Of a DNA stretch of 64,000 nucleotides, positions 45,351-54,557 are shown piece after piece. Origin of the DNA: Methylocapsa sp. D3K7 (GTDB lineage Bacteria; Pseudomonadota; Alphaproteobacteria; Rhizobiales; Beijerinckiaceae); NCBI RefSeq assembly GCF_029855125.1, contig NZ_CP123229.1, positions 2,648,501 to 2,712,500 of the forward strand, written 5' to 3'. The stretch's first letter is position 1. Every line of letters begins with the position of its first letter. The position numbers and the translations under genes are program-made. The notes below the pieces were generated by a model. The model was not told the DNA's origin, ran no database searches, and saw only the letters and a list, made by a program, of their open reading frames with translations.

Positions 45351-46877
45351 ATGACCGGCCACCATAGCATTATCCAGCGCGGCCTGAGCGCAACCCGTTC
45401 CCTGCTCGCCCAGGGTCGGTTTGGCCGGATGTTTCGAAATACCCCGCCTGCCCAGTTCGGCCGTACCGAGGCCGATAACATCGCCAATCTTTCCGCTTTG
45501 GCGGACCGCATGTCTGCTGGATTTGACCCGCCAAAAGACGGACCCGATGCGGAGGAGAGCGGCATCCCCGCCCTTTACACCTACCTGGGTCAGTTCATCG
45601 ACCACGATATCACCTACGATCCGGTGAGCTTGCTCACCAAATCACAAGATCCAGACGGCCTGGTCGACTTTCGCACTCCGGCCCTGGATCTCGACAACGT
45701 CTATGGCCGCGGGCCGAGCGACCAGCCCTACATCTATGACGGGCTCAAGTTTCGGCTGGGCGATACACTGAAAGGTCAGGATCTGGCGGACGCCAATGAT
45801 CTGCCCAGATTCGGCGGCCGCGCCCTGATCGGCGATCCGCGCAATGACGAGAACAGCATCGTATCGCAACTACAGAGTCTTTTCCTCCGGTTCCATAACC
45901 GAATGGTCGACGATAATCCGGGTCTCGGTTTTGAAAGCGTGCAAGAAAGAGTGCGGTTCCACTATCAGTATATTGTCCTGAACGACTTTCTTCCGCGCAT
46001 TATCAGCGCCCCAGTGCTCGGCGCGCTCAAGACAGGCTCCAGCTACGATCAGAATAAGATGAAGTTTTTTCATTGGCACAACACGCCCTTCATGCCCGTG
46101 GAGTTCTCCGTAGCGGCATACCGCCTGGGACATTCCATGATCAGACCGGGCTATCGACTCAACTCCGCTGATGACATGCTACTTCCAATATTCCCCGTCG
46201 GTGAGCTGAAGGTCGGACTGACCGGGTTCCAGACCATGGCGGTGGGTCGCGCTATTGACTGGGGCCGGTTCATCGACATCGACAACCGCGCTTATGGTGG
46301 CGATGGTGAGGACGCGGCCAATAAGCTGCGCCTCCAGTTTGCTTATCGGATTGATGCCTCATTGGTTAGTCCGCTCAAGAAACTTCCGGATCTTGTCGCG
46401 TCCGACCCACCGCCATCGCTGGGCCTACGCAATCTTGAGCGTGGATGGCGGCTCAGATTGCCATCGGGACAGGCGGTCGCTAAGGCGATGCAGATTAACC
46501 CGCTCGACGATTCTGATATCCTGATCGGAAAGGCTGTCGATGTTCCAGATCCGGGCGAAGAACCGGTGCCGATTGACCAGATCGCGAACGGTGCGTTTGC
46601 CAAGAACTGTCCGCTCTGGACCTATGTTCTCGCTGAAGCTGCCCATCAATCGACTCCGCTAAAAATCCCTGTCACAGGCCCACCGAAGACTATTAACACG
46701 CCACAACTCGGGCCGGTGGGCGGACGGATCGTTGCCGAGGTCATTCTCGGCTTGATCTTTGGCGATCCCACTTCAATGCTCTCGCTCGATCCCCAATGGA
46801 AGCCGGTGACGGGCCCGGATTTCGCGCTGAAAGATTTCGTCGCCTACGCCCTGGGTCAAGGGCCGTCGCTTCATTAG
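45351..46877 (+). CDS. Animal-type heme peroxidase
   Basis: 508-residue member of the peroxidase-cyclooxygenase superfamily. The distal region QFIDHDITYDP provides Asp84/His85 and the calcium-associated Asp; AAYRLGHSMIRPGY gives proximal His261; LRNLERGWRLRLPSGQAVA is the conserved late block. No signal peptide is apparent, although some bacterial members are secreted by other routes. Such enzymes can oxidise halides or phenols; the substrate is unknown here. Downstream of a HypT-like regulator, suggesting an oxidant-defence or oxidant-producing role (inference). Confidence 0.9.
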   Translation: MTGHHSIIQRGLSATRSLLAQGRFGRMFRNTPPAQFGRTEADNIANLSALADRMSAGFDPPKDGPDAEESGIPALYTYLGQFIDHDITYDPVSLLTKSQDPDGLVDFRTPALDLDNVYGRGPSDQPYIYDGLKFRLGDTLKGQDLADANDLPRFGGRALIGDPRNDENSIVSQLQSLFLRFHNRMVDDNPGLGFESVQERVRFHYQYIVLNDFLPRIISAPVLGALKTGSSYDQNKMKFFHWHNTPFMPVEFSVAAYRLGHSMIRPGYRLNSADDMLLPIFPVGELKVGLTGFQTMAVGRAIDWGRFIDIDNRAYGGDGEDAANKLRLQFAYRIDASLVSPLKKLPDLVASDPPPSLGLRNLERGWRLRLPSGQAVAKAMQINPLDDSDILIGKAVDVPDPGEEPVPIDQIANGAFAKNCPLWTYVLAEAAHQSTPLKIPVTGPPKTINTPQLGPVGGRIVAEVILGLIFGDPTSMLSLDPQWKPVTGPDFALKDFVAYALGQGPSLH

Positions 46878-46970
46878 CGGATCGAACCGTGGAGATTAAG
46901 CGGGCGCCGGCACTCTGACCTGAACCGCCCCACGAGACTGCTGATCTCCCGGCAAACCAACCCATGCCCG

Positions 46971-47525
46971 CTAGCTCCCCTCCACCCCCTTGGCGGCGGC
47001 ATCGAGAATATCGGAGATCTTCGCGACCTGTTCGGCGCTGAGCGGGCCTTGTGAGAGGCGCAGCCGCAAGGCGAGTTTCAGATTTTCCATCGCCCGCAGA
47101 ATTTGCGGCGCCGGGCCGCCGCCGTGACGGGCATTGATTTCCGCGATGCGGCCGAAGATCGCGTCGACCAGGCCGCGATTGCGTTCCAGCAAGGTTTCGC
47201 CATCCGGCGTGATCGCATAAAGCTTGCGCGGCCCATCGGTCGACTCGACGCGGATCATCCCCTGCTCTTCAAGAAGCGTCAGGGCTGGATAGACGACGCC
47301 GGGGCTCGGCGCATAAGCGCCCCCCAAACGATCCTCGATCGCCTTGATGATTTCGTAGCCGTGCGAGGGTTTTTCACTGATCAGTTTCAAAATAACGAGG
47401 CGGACGTCGCCCTGGTCGAACATCCGGCGGCGGGCGCCAAATAAACCAAAATGCCGGCGCCGCTCGCCGCCGCCATAAGCGCCGTCGCGCTGTGCGCAGG
47501 AATGGGAAAAACGGTGAAAATGCAT
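46971..47525 (-). CDS. PadR family regulator, YqjI-like
   Basis: 184 residues. A His-containing N-terminal extension (MHFHRFSHS...) is followed by FDQGDVRLVILKLISEKPSHGYEIIKAIEDRLGGAYAPSPGVVYPALTLLEEQGMI, a PadR winged helix very like YqjI, the nickel/iron-responsive repressor of E. coli. Two AGATATATCT operators lie 26 bases upstream of the start, indicating autoregulation. No ferric reductase gene (yqjH) is adjacent. Confidence 0.88.
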   Translation of the reverse strand: MHFHRFSHSCAQRDGAYGGGERRRHFGLFGARRRMFDQGDVRLVILKLISEKPSHGYEIIKAIEDRLGGAYAPSPGVVYPALTLLEEQGMIRVESTDGPRKLYAITPDGETLLERNRGLVDAIFGRIAEINARHGGGPAPQILRAMENLKLALRLRLSQGPLSAEQVAKISDILDAAAKGVEGS

Positions 47526-47550
47526 GAGAAACTCCTCAACCGACCAATTT

Positions 47551-47575
47551 AGATATATCTGATAAAGATATATCT
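47551..47575. promoter_or_regulatory. Tandem palindromic operator upstream of the PadR gene
   Basis: Two identical 10-bp palindromes, AGATATATCT at 47551-47560 and 47566-47575, start-to-start 15 bases apart, lie between the PadR start (47525) and the divergent L,D-transpeptidase (47775). The arrangement fits two dimers of a PadR repressor. Confidence 0.7.
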
Positions 47576-47774
47576 AGATAAGATCGGTACAAGGCCGGAT
47601 CGCAATTTTTTTTTGCTCATTGCGGGAAGCCCGCCGCGCGACGGGTAAATCCCCGGAAACGCCCCAATCCAAACAAACAAAACTCGTGACCGTGACATAT
47701 CCGTCATATCGCGGCGTATTGTTCTCCTTTACAAAGTATAAATACCGCCAACCCCATCTAAATTTGGTGCGAAA

Positions 47775-48530
47775 ATGTCCATTTTGACTCGCCGCTCAAT
47801 CCTCGCCGGAGTTTCCGCGTCCGCCGCTGCGTCTCTCGCCGGATGTGTCAGTTCAAACCCCAATGCCAGCGTCGCAGCTGCTATTCCCCCGTCTGCCCCG
47901 CAGTCGCCCTCGCCCGCCGTGGCGAATGCCGTCTCGCCGAATTACAACGACGTTTATGGCGAGGTTAAAGACGCCAACTTCACTGTGCCCCCCGTAAAAT
48001 TGTCGGATGTCAATTCTACTTTTTTGCGGACGAACATTGCCTATGACACCAAGGAAGCACCGGGCACCATCGTCGTCGATCCCGCCAATCACTATCTTTA
48101 CCACGTGGAAGAGGGCGGCAGGGCAACCCGCTACGGCGTCGGTGTGGGACGCGAAGGCTTCGTCTGGACCGGGGACGCAACGATCAAGAGCAAGCAGGAA
48201 TGGCCGGACTGGTATCCGCCCAAGGAAATGATGGACCGCAGACCTGACCTCAAGAAATCGATGGTTGCGCTGCAAAGCGGCGAGGGCATGCATGGCGGCC
48301 CATCCAACCCTCTGGGCGCCCGCGCCATGTATCTTTGGCAGGGGAACAAGGACACCTATTTCCGCATCCATGGGACGAACGAGCCTTGGACGATCGGCCT
48401 CAGCCAATCCTCCGGCTGCATTCGCATGATCAACCAGGATGCGATGGATCTCTATCAGAAAACGCCGGTCGGCACCCGGGTCGTGGTGCTCGCCTCTCCT
48501 GGAGCCAACAAGCTCGCCAGTGCCGGGTAG
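47775..48530 (+). CDS. L,D-transpeptidase (YkuD domain) lipoprotein
   Basis: Peptidoglycan 3-3 cross-linking or protein-attachment enzyme of 251 residues. The N-terminus has twin Arg and a lipobox (RRSILAGVSASAAASLAGC). The YkuD core shows YRIHGTNEP-type FRIHGTNEPWTIG and the catalytic SSGCIRM with Cys215. A KQEWPDWYPPKEM block between them is common in Rhizobiales members. Confidence 0.92.
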   Translation: MSILTRRSILAGVSASAAASLAGCVSSNPNASVAAAIPPSAPQSPSPAVANAVSPNYNDVYGEVKDANFTVPPVKLSDVNSTFLRTNIAYDTKEAPGTIVVDPANHYLYHVEEGGRATRYGVGVGREGFVWTGDATIKSKQEWPDWYPPKEMMDRRPDLKKSMVALQSGEGMHGGPSNPLGARAMYLWQGNKDTYFRIHGTNEPWTIGLSQSSGCIRMINQDAMDLYQKTPVGTRVVVLASPGANKLASAG

Positions 48531-48541
48531 AGGCTTGGTGG

Positions 48542-49417
48542 CTATCTCTGACAGCCGCCGCAATAAAAGGTGGCGCGGCCGGATTGTGTGATCCGCTGTA
48601 CCACGCCGCCGCAGTGGAGGCAGGGCGCGCCATCGCGGCCATAGACTTTGAAATTGTGCTGGAAATAACCCAACGCGCCATTGGTTTGCCGGTGGTCGCG
48701 CAGGGATGATCCGCCCGCCGCCACCGCCTCTTCGAGGACTTCGCGGATGACACGCGCGAGTAAAATCGCGCGTTGGTGAGGGCCGCCATCTTTGCGCGCG
48801 AGACTGGCGGCGGCGCGAAGCGGCGACAGCCCAGCCCGGTGCAAAGCCTCGCAGACATAAATATTGCCAAGCCCGGCGATCAAACTCTGATCGAGCAGTG
48901 TGGCCTTCAGCGGCGCTTTCTTGCCAGCGAAAAGCCTGGCCAGGGTGGCGCCATCAAGCTCGCCGCCGAGTGGCTCGATTCCGATATTCTTGAAGAGAGG
49001 ATGGCCGGCGAAGTCCGGCCGCGCGATCAATTGCATGAAACCGAAACGGCGCGGGTCGTTGTAAACAATGCGGGCGCCGGTCGAGAGGTCGAAGGCGACA
49101 TGGTCGTGCGCGGAATTTTTCGGCGCCGCCTCGAACGCTGGCGGCCGATGCCCCGCGTCGCCGGATTGTTCAATGCGGAACGATCCCGACATGCCAAGAT
49201 GCATGACGAGCAGATCCGCCCCGTCAAGATCGGCGATCAGATATTTCGCCCGGCGCCGCAACCCCTCGACGCGCCGGCCGGTCAGCCGCTCCGCAAAATG
49301 CTCGGGAAAAGGAAACCGCAAATCCGGCCGCCGCTGTTCGATCGCGATCAGCCGCGCCCCAAGCATGGCGGGCTCCAGCCCCCGGCGGACCGTTTCGACT
49401 TCGGGCAGTTCAGGCAC
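48542..49417 (-). CDS. mutM: Formamidopyrimidine-DNA glycosylase
   Basis: Removes oxidised purines such as 8-oxoguanine from DNA. 291 residues. The catalytic N-terminus [15 protein letters not shown] (Pro1 nucleophile, Glu2) and the C-terminal zinc finger [24 protein letters not shown] are intact. Its last bases lie 12 bases from the stop of the convergent L,D-transpeptidase gene. Confidence 0.96.
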   Translation of the reverse strand: MPELPEVETVRRGLEPAMLGARLIAIEQRRPDLRFPFPEHFAERLTGRRVEGLRRRAKYLIADLDGADLLVMHLGMSGSFRIEQSGDAGHRPPAFEAAPKNSAHDHVAFDLSTGARIVYNDPRRFGFMQLIARPDFAGHPLFKNIGIEPLGGELDGATLARLFAGKKAPLKATLLDQSLIAGLGNIYVCEALHRAGLSPLRAAASLARKDGGPHQRAILLARVIREVLEEAVAAGGSSLRDHRQTNGALGYFQHNFKVYGRDGAPCLHCGGVVQRITQSGRATFYCGGCQR

Positions 49418-49712
49418 CTATGGCATCCTTGGTTGGGCTCAGCCAATTGCGGCGCAATTGGCTTTCCGGTCAAATGCAACAGACGAAAACGCACAGAGGG
49501 CTGCTGCGGGTAGCGCGGCAAACCCAGCGCCGCCCCAGGAATGCCGGCTTTTATTTGTCACGTGTACTACTCATGGTTCAGCGATGAGTGATCGAATTGG
49601 TGGCAATCTTGGCCTTCTTCGTGCGTTCTAGGTTATGATGCCCGCCAATCAGGTAGAAGCGTGGGGGTGAATTTTATCCCCAGGCGCGCCACCACCTATC
49701 CAGGAGACTTGC

Positions 49713-50432
49713 ATGTTCTCACGACGCGACGGTTTGCGATTGACATTGGGGCTGGCGGCGACTTTGGCGGCGGGTGCCCGGCCAGGCCTTTTTTCGTCCG
49801 CCCTTGCCGCGGACCCCGTGTTCAAGGTTCCGCCGCTCGGCTATGGCTACGACGCGCTTGAGCCCTACATCGATACGTTGACCATGACGATCCACCATGA
49901 CAAGCATCATGGAGCTTATGTCGCGGCCCTCAATGGGCTCGTCGAAAAATATCCCGAACTTGCCACCACTTCGCCCGTCGCAATTCTTACCGATCTCACG
50001 GTGGTGCCGGAAACGGTGCGGGCGCCGGTGCGCAACAATCTCGGCGGCCATTGGAACCATTCCTTCTTTTGGGAGCTGATGACGCCGGGCGGCGCCAAGG
50101 AGCCCGGCGGGGATCTAAAAACCGCGATCGACTCTACATTTGGCTCGAAAGCCCAGCTCATCGAGAAAGTCAACGCCACGGGGACCGGCCGCTTCGGCTC
50201 CGGCTGGGCGTGGCTTGTGGTTGGGAAGGACGGCAAGCTTGCGATCGTCTCGACTCCCAATCAGGATACACCACTCGATCAGGGGGTACAGCGGGTGGTG
50301 CTGGGCGTCGATGTGTGGGAGCACGCCTATTATCTCAAATATCAGAACAAGCGAGCCGATTACCTCGCGGCGTGGTGGAATACGGTGAATTGGGACAAGG
50401 CGGCGGCGAATTTCGCCAAGGCGCCAGTGTGA
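49713..50432 (+). CDS. Tat-exported Fe/Mn superoxide dismutase
   Basis: Dismutates superoxide. 239 residues with an N-terminal twin-arginine-like leader (MFSRRDGLRLTLGLAATLAAGA...LAA) that is absent from cytoplasmic SODs, so predicted periplasmic. Metal ligands His61 (TIHHDKHH), His116 (GGHWNHSFFW), Asp200 and His204 (GVDVWEHAYYLKY) are present. Gln184 in NQDTPL suggests the manganese-type second sphere. The GTGA overlap couples it to the glycosyltransferase downstream. Confidence 0.92.
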   Translation: MFSRRDGLRLTLGLAATLAAGARPGLFSSALAADPVFKVPPLGYGYDALEPYIDTLTMTIHHDKHHGAYVAALNGLVEKYPELATTSPVAILTDLTVVPETVRAPVRNNLGGHWNHSFFWELMTPGGAKEPGGDLKTAIDSTFGSKAQLIEKVNATGTGRFGSGWAWLVVGKDGKLAIVSTPNQDTPLDQGVQRVVLGVDVWEHAYYLKYQNKRADYLAAWWNTVNWDKAAANFAKAPV

Positions 50433-51583
50433 GTCTGGCGAGCGTGGGACAAGTGTTCGCTTATGCCGGCGCGGTCTGGTGGTGTATGGCGGTCGCGCTC
50501 TTTTGCGTCACGCTCGTCTGCGGCCTGGCGCAGCCCTGGCTGCAGCGGCGGCGCGGGACCCGCGAGGATCTCCCGCCCGTCTCGGCGATCATTCCCATAA
50601 AATTGCTCGATCCGGGTTTTGAGACCGCGCAAGCCTCGATTTTTGCGCAAGCCTATCCTGACTACGAGATGTTGATCGGCGCCGCCGAACAAGCCTCACC
50701 CGCGCTCGACGCCGCGAGACGGATTGCCGCTGCCCACCCGGATGTGCCCTGCCGGTTCGTGTGCTCGGCCGGCGCTGGAGCCGTCAGCCCAAAACTCAAT
50801 ACGCTTGCCGCACCCCTCGCCGCCGCGCGCCATGATTTCGTATTCACCAAGGATTCGAATATCACGCTCGATTCCGATACGATGGCCGCCTTCATGCAAA
50901 ATTTTTCGCAAGATGTGGGTCTCGTCTGCGCGGTTCCAGTTGCGGTGCGGCCTGAAAGTTTCGCTGGTAGGATCGAAGCCTTTTTGATCAACGGGCATGC
51001 CCGGCTGTTACTCACGGCCTCGGCGCTCGGGATTGGCTTTGGCGTCGGCAAAACGATGCTGTTCCGGCTCAGTGATCTGGCTCGCGCGGGCGGTATCGAA
51101 GTTTTGAGCGGCACGCTCGCGGAGGATACGGCTCTTTCGATAGAACTCGCGCGGCAGGGCCTTAGGACGGTGTTTGCGCATCGGACGGTCGCCCAGGAAA
51201 CCGGCGCGAGGAGTTTTGCCGACATCTATGAACGGCAGCTGCGCTGGGGCGTAATCCGGCGAAAGAACGAACGTTTCACCTTTCCCTTGGAGCCGCTTTC
51301 GAGCCCGCTTCCGGCGGCCGTTGCCGGGGCGCTCGCGGCGCCGCTTGCGGGGTGGCCGGCCTCTGCGGGTTTCTCATTGACACTCTTGCTGTGGTTCTGC
51401 GCCGAGACCGGCTTTGCGCTTTGTAAACGCTGGGACGTCTCGCTTTGGTCGCCGCTTGCGTTTCTCGGCCGCGAAGTGCTGGCGCTCGTGGCGTGGCTGC
51501 GCGCCTTTACCACCCATGATGTCGTTTGGGCGAAGACCAGGTTTGACGCGCGCAAAGGGGCGCTGGACGAGACGCAGGGCTAG
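50429..51583 (+). CDS. Ceramide-glucosyltransferase-like (GT21) membrane glycosyltransferase
   Basis: 384 residues. An N-terminal membrane anchor (FAYAGAVWWCMAVALFCVTLVCGL) is followed by the D1,D2,D3,(Q/R)xxRW set: VSAIIPIK..., KDSNITLDSD, LAEDTALS and QLRWGVIRR; C-terminal hydrophobic helices follow. This resembles HpnI and bacterial ceramide glucosyltransferases; acceptor (ceramide or hopanoid-linked) not certain. GTG 50429 overlaps the TGA of the SOD gene, an unexpected coupling. Confidence 0.85.
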   Translation: MSLASVGQVFAYAGAVWWCMAVALFCVTLVCGLAQPWLQRRRGTREDLPPVSAIIPIKLLDPGFETAQASIFAQAYPDYEMLIGAAEQASPALDAARRIAAAHPDVPCRFVCSAGAGAVSPKLNTLAAPLAAARHDFVFTKDSNITLDSDTMAAFMQNFSQDVGLVCAVPVAVRPESFAGRIEAFLINGHARLLLTASALGIGFGVGKTMLFRLSDLARAGGIEVLSGTLAEDTALSIELARQGLRTVFAHRTVAQETGARSFADIYERQLRWGVIRRKNERFTFPLEPLSSPLPAAVAGALAAPLAGWPASAGFSLTLLLWFCAETGFALCKRWDVSLWSPLAFLGREVLALVAWLRAFTTHDVVWAKTRFDARKGALDETQG

Positions 51584-51590
51584 CGGGGCT

Positions 51591-52127
51591 TCATTTCGCG
51601 CGGCGGCCCCGAAACCAAATCAGGGCCTTGGCCTCCGTCTCTTGTATCCATCCTGCCTTTGCATCCGTGTAGGCGTGTGAATCATTGGGATGGAGGTCCC
51701 GTGCCCGGCGCTTCTCGTTTTCATAGGCACGGGCCACTTCGGGACACGCGCGCAAATAATCTCGGAACGCGACATGGCGCTCGACCTCCGCGCAATTTGC
51801 GGTGAAAAAATGAAGCTGCACCAAGCGAATGCCATCTTCGCCGGAAAGAGTGCAGTAACGCCGTCTCGCTATCCCGAGTTCGCCATGCCAGATGTAGCCC
51901 AGCGCCTCGATGGTGGGGCGTTTCCGGTCAAGATCGGCGAGACTCGTTACGAGCGGCATCAAATCAACGATTGGCTTGGCGGCCAACCCCGGCACCGAGG
52001 TGGAGCCGATATGATGGACGCTAAGCAGGGTTGGCTCAAGAACCCGCAATTCTTCAGCATGGCGTGCCGCCACGCAAGGCCATCCGGGATCGTATGGGGC
52101 CAGGACGACGGGAATCGGTGGCGGCAA
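51591..52127 (-). CDS. GrpB family protein (nucleotidyltransferase-like)
   Basis: UPF0157/GrpB protein of about 178 residues, related in fold to nucleotidyltransferases. Signature VHHIGSTSVPGLAAKPIVDLMPLV, then LHFFTANCAEVERHVAFRDYLRACPEVARAYENEKRR. Function unknown. There is no ATG; TTG 52127 (after AGGG) gives the family-typical start PPPIPVVLAPYDPGW, or the frame may start up to 52193, overlapping the hydroxylase gene. Confidence 0.82.
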   Translation of the reverse strand: MPPPIPVVLAPYDPGWPCVAARHAEELRVLEPTLLSVHHIGSTSVPGLAAKPIVDLMPLVTSLADLDRKRPTIEALGYIWHGELGIARRRYCTLSGEDGIRLVQLHFFTANCAEVERHVAFRDYLRACPEVARAYENEKRRARDLHPNDSHAYTDAKAGWIQETEAKALIWFRGRRAK

Positions 52128-52138
52128 AGCGATGAACC

Positions 52139-52798
52139 CTATCTGTCGCCGCGCCCCGCACTGACATGCGCTGTCTTGAACACATAATCCCAAAACGGCA
52201 CGCTGACCCCGAAGCCGCGTGTCGGATCACGGAAATGATGCAGCATATGGAGACGCCGCAAGGTCAGCCCAAGACGCGTCTTGGGCTCGGCATGATGTAC
52301 ATAATAATGCACCATGTCGTAGGACAGATAGCCGAGGATAAACCCCATCAGAACGGGATAGCCGAGGGGCAGGCCAAACAGCAGCCTCACCACGGCGTAG
52401 GCGATCAGCATGATCGGCCCGCTGAGCAGCACGGGCATAACGAGACGCAGCGGATCGTTGGGATGAACATGGTGCACGCCATGAATCAAAAAGTGAATCC
52501 GAGCGCCGAAGCGGCCGGGAAATTCATAATGGAACAGGAACCGGTGGCCGAAATATTCGATCAAGGTCCAAATGAAATAGCCGAGCCCCGCGGCGCCGAG
52601 CACGGCCCAAAGATCGAAGGATTTGAGGCTCAACCAGGCGAGCCCGAAAACCACCGGCGAATAGACAAAAAGCGGCATCGACCAATGCACGCGCGACAGT
52701 TTGTCGAGCAAGGGGTTCTCAAAAAGCCGTGGCGAGGCGCGCAAACTGTCCGCCGTCTGCGGGGCGCCGTTCCCAGGGTCGTTCGCTGCTGGCATCAT
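52139..52798 (-). CDS. Fatty-acid hydroxylase / sterol desaturase superfamily protein
   Basis: Membrane di-iron hydroxylase of 219 residues. The His clusters are complete: HRFLFH, HGVHHVHP, HYYVHH and LHMLHHF, interleaved with about four helices. The closest known role for this size is 2-hydroxylation of fatty acyl chains in ceramides. It stands divergent from the Irr-like gene with a perfect 19-bp palindrome between, and near a GT21-like gene, which fits lipid modification. Confidence 0.85.
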   Translation of the reverse strand: MMPAANDPGNGAPQTADSLRASPRLFENPLLDKLSRVHWSMPLFVYSPVVFGLAWLSLKSFDLWAVLGAAGLGYFIWTLIEYFGHRFLFHYEFPGRFGARIHFLIHGVHHVHPNDPLRLVMPVLLSGPIMLIAYAVVRLLFGLPLGYPVLMGFILGYLSYDMVHYYVHHAEPKTRLGLTLRRLHMLHHFRDPTRGFGVSVPFWDYVFKTAHVSAGRGDR

Positions 52799-52963
52799 TT
52801 TTGCCCTATCCTGTTTATCATACAGTCCGAATCGCCCTTTTGTCGAGTTTGTGGTGAATCCGACAGGGCCGCATGGAGGAAAACCGAGGATGTCTGCATG
52901 AAATGGACGGCCCCCGGCGTCAAGCCATTGCGGCGAAAGACCACGGCGTTGAATATATTTGCG

Positions 52964-52982
52964 TTGCGATATAATATCGCAA
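52964..52982. promoter_or_regulatory. Perfect 19-bp palindrome between the hydroxylase and Irr-like genes
   Basis: TTGCGATAT (52964-52972), centre A, ATATCGCAA (52974-52982). It lies 166 bases upstream of the hydroxylase and about 97 bases upstream of the Irr-like start. The form suits a Fur-superfamily or other dimeric regulator; it does not match the usual Irr (ICE) or Zur box exactly. Confidence 0.65.
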
Positions 52983-53078
52983 AATTGGGTAATTAATGAA
53001 TCGGCTGGCGGCTCGCGGGTTTCACCACCATCGCGCCGGGCGCAGGCCAAAGAGGCGGCATTTCGGGATGCTTATGAG

Positions 53079-53543
53079 ATGACAGAATTTTCGCATGATG
53101 GTTTTGCGACAAGCGCGCCACCCGTAAAGCAACGGCATCGCTCACTCTTGGAAACCTATGGGCTCCGGGCGACCCGGCAGCGTCTCGGGCTTGCCAAGCT
53201 TCTTTTAGGCAAAGGCAACCGGCATGTGACCGCCGATACCTTGGCCGCCGAAGCCAACTCTTTGAAAATGCGCGCTTCGCTGGCCACCGTCTACAATGTC
53301 CTCAATCTCTTTGCCCAGGTTGGGATCGTGCGCGCCCTGACAATCGAGGGGGCAAAGACCTTTTTCGATACGAACACAAGCGACCATAGTCATTTTTTCT
53401 TTGAAGACACAGGTCATATCGAGGACATTCCCGTCGAAGGAATGCAGTTCGCCAGCACCGTGACGCCCCCCGAGGGCTATGAAATCGTCAAGGTGGACGT
53501 CGTCTTCCGCCTGCGCCGCAAGCCGGGAACGAAGAACGCTTAA
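53079..53543 (+). CDS. Irr-like Fur-family regulator
   Basis: 154 residues. Fur winged helix LLETYGLRATRQRLGLAKLLLGKGNRHVTADTLAAEANSLKMRASLATVYNVLNLFAQVGIVRAL, then HSHFFFEDTGHIEDIP, close to the HHHFF/E motif through which Irr senses heme-related iron status. The GCPW heme-regulatory motif of Bradyrhizobium Irr is absent. ATG 53079 chosen; the upstream frame is not conserved-looking. Probably an iron-responsive regulator. Confidence 0.85.
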   Translation: MTEFSHDGFATSAPPVKQRHRSLLETYGLRATRQRLGLAKLLLGKGNRHVTADTLAAEANSLKMRASLATVYNVLNLFAQVGIVRALTIEGAKTFFDTNTSDHSHFFFEDTGHIEDIPVEGMQFASTVTPPEGYEIVKVDVVFRLRRKPGTKNA

Positions 53544-53569
53544 TCTCAGACGCATCAAAGTAAGGGCCG

Positions 53570-54322
53570 TCATGGCTCGTCCGGCGGCTTCCGCGTGAGG
53601 ATCTTGCGTCCGGTAAACATGGCCGACGTGATACCGCCGCCTTCATAAAGTTCGGTGAAAACCACCGCGGCGAGATGAAACGCGATAAGGATCGCTAGGG
53701 CATAGAACGCGACTTCGTGGACCTCGACAAACGGCCCGCGCAGCGCGCGCATGGCCTCGTAGGACGCCTTGTCGATCATGTCCACGGCGCCCGGTTGGAC
53801 GAGCGCTGAATCAACGCCGGGGGCGGCGACCCATTGTGCGAACCAATGACCGAACGGCGGCCAGAACAGATCGGTTCCGGCGATGACGAGGCCGGTCGCC
53901 AATTGAACGAACAGAAGTAAAAGCAACAAGGTCACCCCGATGCGGGCAAGCGGATTGTGTCCCACGAATTGTTGCGGCTCGCCGGACAAGAATGATGCCG
54001 CGTAAGCGCGGAGGGACGCCAAATACCCCGGTCCTCCTGGCATGAAGGCTCGCCAGCGTGCGTAGCGGTTGCCATAGAAGGCCCAAATGAACCGCCAGAG
54101 AAGATTGGCCCCCATCACATAGCCGAAAAGCACATGGAGGCTTTTTAGCAAGATTTTGCCGGCGGCGGAGAGTCCGAGAGCGTCATCGTTGAGAACCACG
54201 AGCCCCGTCGCGATGAGCCCAAGGACGGCGGCCACGTTGATCCAGTGGAACCAGCGCGTGGGTGCATCCCATGCGAGATACCCCCTGTACTCAACGGCGT
54301 GGATTGGCGTCTGATGTGTCAT
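53570..54322 (-). CDS. Cytochrome b561 family membrane protein
   Basis: Four-helix di-heme membrane cytochrome of 250 residues, Ni/Fe-hydrogenase b-subunit type. Heme-ligand His candidates: DAPTRWFHWINVAAV, LLKSLHVLFGYVMGANLLWRF, and EVHEVAFYALAILIAFHLAAVVF. No hydrogenase or dehydrogenase gene is adjacent, so the electron donor is unknown. ATG 54322 gives the usual N-terminus; the open frame upstream is spurious. Confidence 0.88.
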   Translation of the reverse strand: MTHQTPIHAVEYRGYLAWDAPTRWFHWINVAAVLGLIATGLVVLNDDALGLSAAGKILLKSLHVLFGYVMGANLLWRFIWAFYGNRYARWRAFMPGGPGYLASLRAYAASFLSGEPQQFVGHNPLARIGVTLLLLLLFVQLATGLVIAGTDLFWPPFGHWFAQWVAAPGVDSALVQPGAVDMIDKASYEAMRALRGPFVEVHEVAFYALAILIAFHLAAVVFTELYEGGGITSAMFTGRKILTRKPPDEP

Positions 54323-54557
54323 GCGCGAAACCTTTACAGACGATCTACTATATTTTATTCGGGGCGCGAGCGCGTTGATACGTATCAATACCTTAGAGTG
54401 CTCGATCACAACGTAGGCGCGGGGCAGCGATTGCCCAAGCTTTGCCGGGATGAACGGGAAGCGTTAAAACGCCACATCCAAGTCGATCACCTCCTTCGCG
54501 GCTGTTTCTATTATGAACCGGGTCCCCGGCCGGCGGAAAATGCTCTAGGTTGCGATC

